Assembly: GCA_002329325.1 (NCBI GenBank)
Contig: DCTX01000088.1
Coordinates: forward strand, 1 to 49,269
Direction: 5' to 3'
Source: Anaerolineales bacterium UBA1429
GTDB lineage: Bacteria > Chloroflexota > Anaerolineae > UBA1429
Length of the DNA: 49,269 bases
The notes beneath the pieces are model-generated. The model was not told the DNA's origin, searched no databases, and saw nothing but the letters and a program-made list of their open reading frames with translations. Below are positions 34,705 to 42,637 of the stretch, piece after piece (the stretch's first letter is position 1; each line of letters opens with the position of its first letter). Made by a program: the position numbers and the translations under genes.

Positions 34705-36129
34705 TCAGCCGCCCTGGCGCGGGCGGATGCGCAGCACCACGGCATGCTGGCAGGGCGCCGACTCGGGCAGCCTCACCCGCAGCCCGCGTACCCCCTGCGA
34801 CCACCGAAGCGGCTCCGCGCAGCCCAGCATCTCGACCGATCCGATGGCCTGAGGGTACAGCGTGAGATGCGTCCCCAGGGACTGGATCGTCACCTCGCCG
34901 CCCGCGGGCCAGCCAAGGACGATGGCATACAGGGCATCCCCCTTGGTGGTGAAGCGGATATCCCGCGAGCCAAAGTCGGCGCGCTTGGTGTCGGCAAAGG
35001 AGCCGCTGACCACCTGGGTGGGCCCCTCGCCATAGACGCGCCAAGGGCGCGTGCCATAGATCGCCTCGCCATTCAGGGCCAGCCAGCGCCCCATCTCCAG
35101 CAGGATCTCCTGCTCCGGCTCAGGGATCACGCCATCGGGGCGCGGCCCGATATTGAGCAACATGGCCCCGTTCTTGCTGACGATGTCCACCAGGTCGCCG
35201 ATCAGGGCGGTGGCTGTCTTGTAGTTTTGATCCTGCACATAGCCCCAGGAGTTCTTGGAGATCGACGTGTCGGTCTGCCAGAAGATGGGGCGGGTATCGG
35301 CCAGTTGCCCCCGTTCCACATCATAGACGGCTGTGCCATCGGGAAAGGCGCCGTGCTTGTAGTTGATGGCCACGCCCCGCTGCCATTGGGCGCCCCGGTT
35401 GTAGTAGTAGGCGGCAAAGCGCTGCAGGTAGGGCGCAAATGCGGGCTGCTCGATCCACCAATCGAACCACACCAGTTGCGGCTGGTACTTGTCCACCAGC
35501 TCGCAGGTGCGCGCCAGCCAGTCCTCCAGGAAGGCTTCGTGGGGCTGGGTATCGCGGGGTTGGGCGGGGCCATACAGCCCGGCATAGCGGGGATCCTGCA
35601 CGTCCGAATCGAACTGCATGCCGCCATCGTAGAACCACCAGTGCTCGGCCCGGTGGCTGGAAAGGCCAAAGACGAGCCACTGGCGGCGCACCGCCGCGGC
35701 CAGCTCGCCGATCAGGTCGCGCCGAGGACCCATCTTGGCCGCACACCAGTCCGAGAGGCCGCAATCGTACATGGCAAAGCCGTCATGGTGCTCGGCGACG
35801 GGCACGACGAACTTGGCGCCCGCCCGCCGAAAGAGCCCGGCCCACTCGTCAGGGTCGAACCGCTCGGCGGTGAAAAAGGGGATCAGGTCCTTGTAGCCAA
35901 AGCGTGCCTGTGGCCCGTAGGTGGCCACGTGGTGCTCGTATTCGGGCGTGCCCTGCAGGTACATGTTGCGCGGGTACCATTCGTTGCCAAAGGCCGCCAC
36001 CGCATAGAGCCCCCAATGGATAAAGATGCCGAATTTCGCGTCCTGGTACCACCGGGGGATCTGGTAGCTCTGCAACGATTCCCAGGTCGGCTGAAACGGT
36101 CCCTGTGGCGGGGATAGGCGGTTGTCCAT
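34705..36129 (-). CDS. Alpha-L-fucosidase, glycoside hydrolase family 29
   Basis: A 474-residue glycosidase that releases alpha-L-fucose by the retaining mechanism. The N-terminal barrel carries KFGIFIHWGLYAVAAFGNEWY (32-52), the EHHDGF motif (113-118) and the nucleophile Asp223 in LVWFDWW. A C-terminal beta sandwich follows from about 370. No signal peptide is visible, so it appears cytoplasmic and would act on imported oligosaccharides. The ATG at 36129 has AGAGGAGG about 10 bases upstream. It forms an operon-like pair with the ADP-ribosylglycohydrolase-like gene, and is divergent from an enolase-superfamily gene. Confidence 0.93.
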   Translation of the reverse strand: MDNRLSPPQGPFQPTWESLQSYQIPRWYQDAKFGIFIHWGLYAVAAFGNEWYPRNMYLQGTPEYEHHVATYGPQARFGYKDLIPFFTAERFDPDEWAGLFRRAGAKFVVPVAEHHDGFAMYDCGLSDWCAAKMGPRRDLIGELAAAVRRQWLVFGLSSHRAEHWWFYDGGMQFDSDVQDPRYAGLYGPAQPRDTQPHEAFLEDWLARTCELVDKYQPQLVWFDWWIEQPAFAPYLQRFAAYYYNRGAQWQRGVAINYKHGAFPDGTAVYDVERGQLADTRPIFWQTDTSISKNSWGYVQDQNYKTATALIGDLVDIVSKNGAMLLNIGPRPDGVIPEPEQEILLEMGRWLALNGEAIYGTRPWRVYGEGPTQVVSGSFADTKRADFGSRDIRFTTKGDALYAIVLGWPAGGEVTIQSLGTHLTLYPQAIGSVEMLGCAEPLRWSQGVRGLRVRLPESAPCQHAVVLRIRPRQGG

Positions 36130-36228
36130 GGCGTACGCCTCCTCTTGTCCTTCTCGCGGCGCATTCTAGGTTCGGGGCAGGAGCCCGTCAAGGTGTTCGG
36201 AGGAGGGCGCGGTCTCTGCCCCGCCCGG

Positions 36229-36293
36229 TTTTCCCCAGGTTACCCACAGGTTATCCACAGGGTGGGGCGAGTTATCCACAGGGGTTTTCCACA
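36229..36293 (+). other. Cluster of five DnaA-box-like 9-mers
   Basis: Five like-oriented 9-mers lie within 65 bases: TTTTCCCCA (36229), TTACCCACA (36240), TTATCCACA (36251), TTATCCACA (36272) and TTTTCCACA (36285). Two are the exact DnaA consensus and a third fits TTWTNCACA. They fill the divergent gap between the fucosidase and an enolase-superfamily gene. This could be a replication origin, a DnaA titration site, or DnaA-controlled promoters; no AT-rich unwinding region is obvious next to it. The rest of the gap, 36130-36395, holds no gene. Confidence 0.7.
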
Positions 36294-36395
36294 AGGCCCC
36301 GTCGACTGCCCCCCCCGGCCCATCGTTTGACACGTCGGCGCGTTTGGCGCATAACTTGCCCGTCCGGTTTGCCAACCCGCACCCAGGAGCGAGAG

Positions 36396-37565
36396 ATGCA
36401 CATCACCGAGATCCAGAGCTACCTCGTCAGCCCCCAAAGCCACACCGCCGGTATGATCGGCGGCAAGAACTGGCTCTTTGTCCAGATCAAGACCGATGAG
36501 GGCCTGGTAGGTTGGGGCGAATGCTACACCCAGTTGGATCGCGACCTGGCCATCCAGCGCCATGTCCACGAGCTATCGCGCTATCTGGTGGGCCAGAGCC
36601 CCTTTGCCATCAAGTACTTTACCACCACGGTCTATCGCGATTTCGCCGGGCTGCGCGGCTCTATGGACCTCTTTTGCGCCATGAGCGGCATAGAGCAAGC
36701 CATGTGGGACCTGGCGGGCAAGGCGCTGAATGCGCCCGTATACAACCTGCTGGGAGGCCCCTGCCGCGACCGCATCCGCGTCTATGCCAACGGCTGGTAC
36801 GGCGGCGCCAAGACGCCCGCCGCCTATGGCGAGCTGGCCGCGGCCACCGTGGCGCGGGGCTTTACGGCGCTCAAGTTCGACCCCTTCCCCGGCCCCTGGC
36901 GCCTGTACGTGAGCCGTGAGGGCGAGCGCGCCTTTGTGGATACGGTGACCGCCGTACGCGAGGCGGTGGGCCCCGATGTGGACCTGCTCATCGAGGGGCA
37001 CCGGCGGCTGGCCCCCATGCACGCCGTGCGCCTGGCACGCCAGATCGCCCCCCTGGGCATCTACTGGTACGAGGAGCCGGTGCCGGTGGACAACGTGGCC
37101 GCTTTGGCCGAGGTGCGCAGCCAGGCGCCCATGCCCATCGTCACGGGCGAGACCCTGTACTGCAAGGCGGATTTCGTGCCGGTGTTCGAGGCTCGCGCCG
37201 CCGATATCATCAACCCCGACGTGTGCAGTTGCGGCGGCATCCTGGAGCTCAAAGAGATCGCGGCCATGGCCGAGCCCCACTTTGTTGCCGTCTCGCCCCA
37301 CAACTATAACAGCACCAGCATGGGGTTGGCGGCCACGGTGCATGCGGCGGCCACCATGCCCAACTTTATCATCACCGAGTATTTCTGCAATTTCGAGCCC
37401 ACCAGCGCCCTGATCGCCCGGAACCCGCTCAAGCCCGAGAACAGCTACATCGCCCTGCCCCAGGGCCCCGGGCTGGGCGTGGAGCTGGATGAAGAGGCGC
37501 TGACGGCCCACGCCTATCAGCAGTATCCCCGGCGCACGTTCATCGGCACAGGCAACGAGCTGTAG
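36396..37565 (+). CDS. Mandelate racemase/muconate lactonizing enzyme family (second copy)
   Basis: A 389-residue enolase-superfamily enzyme. Metal ligands are the Glu in DLLIEGHRR, Glu in YWYEEPVP and Glu in VTGETLY; the catalytic His is in VSPHNYNS. The first barrel motif reads KFDPFPG in place of Lys-x-Lys, so one Lys remains. The EGH motif and EEPVP sequence resemble sugar-acid dehydratases and cycloisomerases. Location beside a fucosidase suggests a deoxy-sugar acid substrate, but this is inference. The ATG at 36396 has AGGAG 6 bases upstream. Only moderate similarity to the copy at 6203-7321 is visible. Confidence 0.87.
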   Translation: MHITEIQSYLVSPQSHTAGMIGGKNWLFVQIKTDEGLVGWGECYTQLDRDLAIQRHVHELSRYLVGQSPFAIKYFTTTVYRDFAGLRGSMDLFCAMSGIEQAMWDLAGKALNAPVYNLLGGPCRDRIRVYANGWYGGAKTPAAYGELAAATVARGFTALKFDPFPGPWRLYVSREGERAFVDTVTAVREAVGPDVDLLIEGHRRLAPMHAVRLARQIAPLGIYWYEEPVPVDNVAALAEVRSQAPMPIVTGETLYCKADFVPVFEARAADIINPDVCSCGGILELKEIAAMAEPHFVAVSPHNYNSTSMGLAATVHAAATMPNFIITEYFCNFEPTSALIARNPLKPENSYIALPQGPGLGVELDEEALTAHAYQQYPRRTFIGTGNEL

Positions 37566-37608
37566 CGGGGAACCTCTCAGCGCAAGGGGCTGTTGTAGCG
37601 CATGCATG

Positions 37609-37632
37609 CCCTCTGGCTTTGCGGCCAGAGGG
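37609..37632. terminator. 9-bp hairpin after the enolase-superfamily gene
   Basis: CCCTCTGGC (37609-37617) pairs with GCCAGAGGG (37624-37632) around a 6-base loop. No T-run follows, so function as a terminator is uncertain. It overlaps the -35 region of the next promoter. Confidence 0.35.
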
Positions 37633-37647
37633 CTGGTTGGGTAGAAT
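37619..37647 (+). promoter_or_regulatory. Promoter candidate for the Thr-Pro stalk protein
   Basis: TTGCGG (37619-37624) and TAGAAT (37642-37647) are 17 bases apart, about 66 bases before the start codon. Confidence 0.4.
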
Positions 37648-37713
37648 GGGCGTCGGCTATCGGGCACCCGGTTTCGCCCGACGGACGACGCCATGATCGG
37701 AAAGGAGAGCACC

Positions 37714-38610
37714 TTGAGCAGAAGGCTGCCCATCATCGGTATTGCCTTGTTGGTTATCGTGGGATTGGCTGTGATCGTGCAGTTGGTGGGCGTGGCGGCG
37801 CCGGCCCGCAGCAGCCTCACGGCCAGGGGCGAGCTGGCAGATCTGCCTGCGCGGCCCACCCGCACGGCCACGCCCTCGGCGACGCCGGTGCCCGCCACGG
37901 CCACGCCCACGGCCACGGCGACGCCCGTGCCGCCGACGCCAACGCCGATACCTCCCACGCCCACGGCGACGACAACGGCCACGGCCACACCCACAGCAAC
38001 CGATACGCCCACGCCCACCAACACGCCCAGCCCCACGGCCATCCCGCCGACGCGGCCCCCGGCGCCCACCAACACGCCCGTTCCCACCGAGGCGCCCGTG
38101 ACGGTGCTGAGCGCCGTCGAGATCAACAACGGCGAGTGGGGCACCAACTACATCTATGCGCGCTACGATAACCCGGAGGGCGACGAGGTCAGCGACGTGC
38201 GCGTCAAGGCTTCGGACGGGCACACCTACAAGGTCGAGTTCGGCTTTCTCTCCCGTTCCCAGTCGTTGGCCCAGATCCAGGCCTACTGGAGCTATGCCCA
38301 GCGCGGCTCGGCCAACTGGAAGGGCTTTGTGCGGCTATACGACAGCGTGAACTGGATCAGCTGCAGCGCCGACGCCAACGTCTGCTATGAAAAGCACGAG
38401 GACTCTGCCCAGGCGGCGATCACCTCGCGGGTGCATATCAAGTCCCACGTGCTGGTATCCCTGGCAAACGACTACCTGGCCGGGGGGTGGCAGGCCGTCA
38501 CCCGCAACGCCTACTACCGCGAGGTCCAGAACGCCGTCTTTCGGCCCATCATCGATATCGACCCGCCTGCAGAGCCCTGCATCGGGTTCCGCTTTGTGCG
38601 CGTCGACTGA
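37714..38610 (+). CDS. Membrane-anchored protein with Thr-Pro stalk and unknown globular domain
   Basis: A 298-residue type II membrane protein. Residues 5-27 form the anchor; residues about 45-125 are an almost unbroken Thr-Pro-Ala stalk; residues 130-298 form a soluble domain of no recognised family, with three cysteines (two in the WISCSADANVC stretch, one in EPCIGF) and a high aromatic content. The start is TTG at 37714, because AAAGGAGAG ends 4 bases before it; the in-frame ATG 21 bases upstream has no ribosome site. The stalk probably holds the domain away from the membrane, as in the PA14 protein at 27066. A terminator follows at 38643. Confidence 0.8.
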   Translation: MSRRLPIIGIALLVIVGLAVIVQLVGVAAPARSSLTARGELADLPARPTRTATPSATPVPATATPTATATPVPPTPTPIPPTPTATTTATATPTATDTPTPTNTPSPTAIPPTRPPAPTNTPVPTEAPVTVLSAVEINNGEWGTNYIYARYDNPEGDEVSDVRVKASDGHTYKVEFGFLSRSQSLAQIQAYWSYAQRGSANWKGFVRLYDSVNWISCSADANVCYEKHEDSAQAAITSRVHIKSHVLVSLANDYLAGGWQAVTRNAYYREVQNAVFRPIIDIDPPAEPCIGFRFVRVD

Positions 38611-38642
38611 GGCGCGCGATCGAACAACGCCCAGCAAGAGAG

Positions 38643-38675
38643 CGGGCCGGATAGGAATCCCTATCCGGCCCGTTT
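38643..38675. terminator. Rho-independent terminator between convergent genes
   Basis: A perfect 13-bp stem (CGGGCCGGATAGG and its complement) with a 4-base loop, followed by TTTCT on the plus strand. It serves the stalk-protein gene and may also end the convergent radical SAM transcript. Confidence 0.8.
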
Positions 38676-38696
38676 CTGCTAACGCCAGAGTCGCCG

Positions 38697-40187
38697 CTAG
38701 GCCCCCTGCCCCACGTAGCTGGCGCACACCAGGCGAAAATGAAAGCCATAGATCGCCAGGGTGATGGCCTGGGGCAGCATGCGCGGGCGGGTGAAAAGGG
38801 TCCAGAAGAACAGCTTCCAGTATTCCCAGCGCTCCTGCCCCTTGAGCCCCAGGGCCACGATGGAGCGGAAGAAGGCCGCCAGGTGCTGCCACTCTAGCCG
38901 GGTGCGGGCGATGCCGGCCTTCTCGTAGGTCTTGAGGAAGGTGCGCACCCGCTCATAGTAGTACTTGGGCGCATAGATGGTCTCCAGGATGCGCCGATAA
39001 CCCTCGTGCAGCAGGTCAGGGTTCATCTTGGGCTGAAAGTTCATCGTGTCATCGGTGTTGTTGCCCGAGGTGGAGCCCACCAGGCGCCCTTCCTCGCGCA
39101 TACGCTCGTACAGCCGGGTGCCAAAAGGCGCCTGCAACAGGCCCACCATGGCCGTCACGATGCCGCTGCTCTGGATGAACTCGATCTGCCGCTGAAAGAT
39201 CGAGGGGGTGTCACTATCAAAGCCGACGATAAAGCCCCCTTGCACCTCCAGCCCGGCCTGGTGCATGCGATGCACCGCCTCCACCAGGTCGCGGCCCCGG
39301 TTCTGCACCTTGTTGCACTCGGCCAGGCCCTCTTCATCGGGAGTCTCGATGCCCACAAAGACCCGCTCGAACCCGGCCTGCACCATCATCTCCATCAACT
39401 CGGGATCATCCACCAGGTTGATCGAGACCTCGGTCTGGAAGGCATAGCCGACCTTGCCCTTGCGCCACTCGATCAGCGCGGGCAAGATGTTGTCCTTGAG
39501 ATCGCGCTTGTTGCCGATCAGGTTGTCATCCACGAAAAAGACGCCGCCCCGCCAGCCGGCGCGGTAGAGGGCGTCCAGCTCGTGCACGATCTGCTCGGCC
39601 GTCTTGGTGCGGGGGCGGCGGCCCAACATGGCCGTGATGTTGCAGAACTCGCAATCAAAGGGGCAGCCCCGCGAATACTGCAGACACATGGAGGAGTAGT
39701 AGCGCAGGTCCACCAGCTCCCACAGGGGCGTGGGCGTGGCATGCATATCGGCATAGCCCTCGCACTGATAGACGCGCTTGGGCTCGCCCCGCGCCAGGTC
39801 CTCCAGGAAGGGCGGCAAGGAGACCTCGCCCTCGCCCAGGACAAAGTGGTCGATCTCGGGGAAATCCTCCCACTCGCCCAGGAAGAGCGGGCCGCCGGCC
39901 ACCACCGGCACCCCGGCCTGACGGCAGCGGGCCACCAGGGCGCGGGTGCTCTCGCGCTGGGCCACCATGGCGCTCACAAACACATAGTCGGCCCAGGCCA
40001 GGTCGCGCTGGCTCAATGTCTGCACGTTGAGGTCCACCAGCCGCTTCTCCCACTCTTCGGGGAGCAGGGCGGCCACGGTGAGCAGCCCCAGGGGCGGGAA
40101 AGAGGCCTTCTTGTGGATGAATCGCAGGGCGTGCCGAAAACTCCAGAAGGTATCGGGGAACTCGGGGTAAACAAGGAGAATACGCAT
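38697..40187 (-). CDS. B12-binding radical SAM protein (DUF4070 type)
   Basis: A 496-residue enzyme with an N-terminal cobalamin-binding-like fold (residues 1-130), the radical SAM cluster motif Cys175-x3-Cys179-x2-Cys182 in GCPFDCEFC, and a C-terminal region of the DUF4070 type. FFVDDNLIGNKRDL and FVGIETPDEEGLAECNK are typical of this class. The domain order matches methylases such as the hopanoid C-2 methylase HpnP, but no squalene or hopanoid gene is nearby and the N-terminal lacks a clear B12 DxHxxG motif, so the substrate is unknown. AGGAGG lies about 10 bases upstream of the ATG at 40187. Confidence 0.85.
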   Translation of the reverse strand: MRILLVYPEFPDTFWSFRHALRFIHKKASFPPLGLLTVAALLPEEWEKRLVDLNVQTLSQRDLAWADYVFVSAMVAQRESTRALVARCRQAGVPVVAGGPLFLGEWEDFPEIDHFVLGEGEVSLPPFLEDLARGEPKRVYQCEGYADMHATPTPLWELVDLRYYSSMCLQYSRGCPFDCEFCNITAMLGRRPRTKTAEQIVHELDALYRAGWRGGVFFVDDNLIGNKRDLKDNILPALIEWRKGKVGYAFQTEVSINLVDDPELMEMMVQAGFERVFVGIETPDEEGLAECNKVQNRGRDLVEAVHRMHQAGLEVQGGFIVGFDSDTPSIFQRQIEFIQSSGIVTAMVGLLQAPFGTRLYERMREEGRLVGSTSGNNTDDTMNFQPKMNPDLLHEGYRRILETIYAPKYYYERVRTFLKTYEKAGIARTRLEWQHLAAFFRSIVALGLKGQERWEYWKLFFWTLFTRPRMLPQAITLAIYGFHFRLVCASYVGQGA

Positions 40188-40294
40188 ACGAACCAGGCCT
40201 CCTCTTGATAAGATCGCGCCCATCTATCCATGAGCGGTGATTGTGGAGCCTACTCGTTCTATATGACCCACCGCGGGCCGAAAGGTTGCGGGGT

Positions 40295-40322
40295 TTGACG
40301 CCCCCCGCGGCGCTCGTATAAT
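40295..40322 (+). promoter_or_regulatory. Strong promoter of the MarR-ABC operon
   Basis: TTGACG (40295-40300), a 16-base spacer and a perfect TATAAT (40317-40322). The start of transcription falls inside the operator array that begins at 40322. Confidence 0.75.
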
Positions 40323-40350
40323 TAGGTCTGCTAATTGTTAGAGGTGCTAA
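40322..40350. promoter_or_regulatory. MarR operator array TTAG-N5-CTAA-N3-TTAG-N5-CTAA
   Basis: Two identical inverted repeats TTAG-N5-CTAA (40322-40334 and 40338-40350) are separated by 3 bases, and the middle CTAA-N3-TTAG is itself a palindrome. The array covers the end of the -10, the predicted start of transcription and the ribosome site (GAGG at 40341), and ends 3 bases before the MarR ATG. Confidence 0.8.
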
Positions 40351-40353
40351 ACG

Positions 40354-40812
40354 ATGTTGGAGAAGCACAAACAGGCAGCAAGCCTCGTGGTCGAGGTGAT
40401 CCCCAAGTTCATGCGGGCGCTGGCGTCCATCTGGCGGCACGTGGACTATCGCACCGATCCGGGGCACTTTCGCATGCTGCTCATCCTGACCCAGGGCGCA
40501 ACGAACCTGAGCGCGCTGGCCTCCAAGCTGGAGGTCAGCCTGCCCACCATGTCCAGCTCGATCTCTACCCTGGCGGACCGAGGCTGGGTGGCGCGCCGGC
40601 GAGACCCAGACGATCGCCGGCGGGTGTTGATCGAGATCACGCCCGAGGGCTGCGCCGTGCTGGAGCGCATCCGCGATGGGGCTCTGGTTCAGGTGGAGCA
40701 GACGTTGCACGGCCTGGGAGATACCGAGTACGAACAGATCATCGCCGGGTTGAGCGCCTTGAGCCGCGTCCTCGACGATGAAGTGGGATCGTCCTGCGAC
40801 AAGCCGGCATAG
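40354..40812 (+). CDS. MarR-family transcription regulator
   Basis: A 152-residue winged-helix repressor. LSALASKLEVSLPTMSSSISTLADRGWVARRRDPDDRRRVLIEITPEG (residues 52-99) is the helix-turn-helix and wing; DDRRRV is the wing signature. Long helices on each side form the dimer. It is the first gene of an operon with two ABC exporter genes, 52 bases upstream of the first, and probably represses them until an exported drug-like ligand binds. The operator array overlapping its own start codon region points to autoregulation. Confidence 0.92.
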   Translation: MLEKHKQAASLVVEVIPKFMRALASIWRHVDYRTDPGHFRMLLILTQGATNLSALASKLEVSLPTMSSSISTLADRGWVARRRDPDDRRRVLIEITPEGCAVLERIRDGALVQVEQTLHGLGDTEYEQIIAGLSALSRVLDDEVGSSCDKPA

Positions 40813-40864
40813 ACGCCGCCATCCCCTTCGCTTTCTTTGCCACGATCCCCTCAGAGGAGTTCCC

Positions 40865-42637
40865 GTGAAACAGCTACTGCGCTCCTTTCGCTATCTCAAA
40901 GCCTATTGGCACCTGGCCGTGGGCTCTATGCTCAGCATGTTCCTTTCGGCAGGCGCCATGCTCTTCCTGCCGCGCCTGCAGCAGATGGCCATAGACCAGG
41001 GCATCGTGCAGGGCGATATGGGCGTGTTGGGGCGTCTGGCGATCCTGGCCATCGGTCTGGCGCTGGTGCGCGCCCTGTTCCAGTTCGCCCAGGGAGCCCT
41101 GGCCATCCGCTCTGCCCAGGGCGTTGCTTTCGACCTGCGCAACGACGTCTATGCCAAGATCCAGGCCCTTTCCTTCAGCTACCACGACAAGGTGCACACC
41201 GGCCAACTGCTGACCCGCGCCACCTCGGATGTGGACCGCGTCCAGGGGTTCATCGGGCATGGCGCCGGGATGCTGCTTTCGGCGGTGTTCATGATCGGCG
41301 GCTCTGTCTTTCTGCTGTTCACCCTGAACGCCCGCCTGGCCCGCGTCATGCTGATCATGGTGCCCGTCACCATGGCCTTGTTCGCTCTGTTTGCCAGGGC
41401 GGCCTTTCCGCTCTTCCGCCAGGTGCAGCGCAAGCTCGATGACTTGAACACCGTACTGCAGGAGAACTTTGCCGGCATCCGGGTGATCAAGTCCTTTGTG
41501 CGCGAGGCCCACGAGGCCCGGCGCTATGGCCAGGTCAACCAGGACTTCTATGATCTTAATATCAAGGTCAACAACATCCTGTCATTGGCCTTTCCGACGA
41601 TCTTTGGCGTGCTGAACATCGCCACTCTGGCGATCTACTGGTTGGGAGGCAGCCAGGTGATCAGCGGCACGCTATCGCTGGGCGAGCTGGTGGCCTTTGC
41701 CACCTACCTGGGCATGGCCTTTTTCCCTGTGCTGATGATCGGTTTCATCGTCACCATGCTTTCCAGCGCCTCGGCCTCGGCAGTGCGCATTTTTGAATTG
41801 CTGGATGCCGAATCCGAGGTCATCGAACAGCCCGACGCCATCGAGCTGCCGCCGGTGCAGGGGCGCATCGTCTTTGAGAATGTGACCTTTCGCTACTATG
41901 AGGGTGGCGAGCCCGTTCTGGATGGAGTCAGCTTCCAGGTGGAGACGGGGCAGACCCTGGCGCTCCTGGGCACCACCGGCTCCGGCAAGTCCACCATCAT
42001 CAACTTGATCCCCCGCTTTTACGACGTGCGCGAGGGCGACATCCTCATAGATGGCTACGACATCCGCCGGGTGACGCTGGAATCGTTGCGCCGGCAGATC
42101 GGGATCGTGCTGCAGGAGACCAACCTGTTCGACGGCACCATCCGCGAGAACATCGCCTTCGGTTGCCCCCAGGCCACCATGGAGGAGATCGAGCAGGCGG
42201 CGCGGGCCGCCGAGGCCCACGATTTCATCACCGGCTTTCCCGAGGGCTACGAGACCCATGTGGGCGAGCGCGGCGTGAACCTCTCGGGCGGCCAGAAGCA
42301 ACGCATCGCCATCGCCCGCGCCCTCCTGCTGGACCCGGCCATCCTGATCCTGGATGACGCCACCTCCAGCGTGGACCTGGCCACCGAATACCGTATCCAG
42401 AGGGCGCTGGATAACCTGATGCAGGGGCGCACCAGCATCATCGTCGCCCAGCGGGTGGCGACGGTGCTGAACGCCGACCAGATCCTGGTGCTGGATCAGG
42501 GCCGCATCGTGGCCCGCGGCACCCATGAAGAGCTGATCCGCAGCAGCGAGCTATACGCCGAGATCTATTCCTCGCAGTTGCAGGACGACCGTTACCTGCT
42601 GCAGCAGGCCGAGACCACCCGGGAGGTTACCCCATGA
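40865..42637 (+). CDS. ABC exporter half-transporter A (degenerate Walker B/H-loop)
   Basis: A 590-residue fused membrane/ATPase exporter. Six spans lie in residues 1-310. The ATPase has Walker A GTTGSGKST (about 368-376), Q-loop LQETNLFD and an intact signature NLSGGQKQR. Walker B is ILILDDATS, with Asp where the catalytic Glu should be, and the H-loop His is Gln in VAQRVAT. These changes are the usual degenerate half of heterodimeric exporters such as TM287/288. The start is GTG at 40865 with GAGGAG 4 bases upstream. It overlaps the next gene by 4 bases (ATGA), so the two are translated together. Confidence 0.93.
   Translation: MKQLLRSFRYLKAYWHLAVGSMLSMFLSAGAMLFLPRLQQMAIDQGIVQGDMGVLGRLAILAIGLALVRALFQFAQGALAIRSAQGVAFDLRNDVYAKIQALSFSYHDKVHTGQLLTRATSDVDRVQGFIGHGAGMLLSAVFMIGGSVFLLFTLNARLARVMLIMVPVTMALFALFARAAFPLFRQVQRKLDDLNTVLQENFAGIRVIKSFVREAHEARRYGQVNQDFYDLNIKVNNILSLAFPTIFGVLNIATLAIYWLGGSQVISGTLSLGELVAFATYLGMAFFPVLMIGFIVTMLSSASASAVRIFELLDAESEVIEQPDAIELPPVQGRIVFENVTFRYYEGGEPVLDGVSFQVETGQTLALLGTTGSGKSTIINLIPRFYDVREGDILIDGYDIRRVTLESLRRQIGIVLQETNLFDGTIRENIAFGCPQATMEEIEQAARAAEAHDFITGFPEGYETHVGERGVNLSGGQKQRIAIARALLLDPAILILDDATSSVDLATEYRIQRALDNLMQGRTSIIVAQRVATVLNADQILVLDQGRIVARGTHEELIRSSELYAEIYSSQLQDDRYLLQQAETTREVTP

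Noticed and set aside
36229..36293. Calling the DnaA-box cluster oriC outright
   Set aside because: No adjacent AT-rich unwinding region or origin marker genes; reported as a cluster with open function.
38697..40187. Naming the radical SAM gene hpnP (hopanoid methylase)
   Set aside because: Domain order fits, but no hopanoid gene is nearby and the N-terminal motifs are not clear enough.
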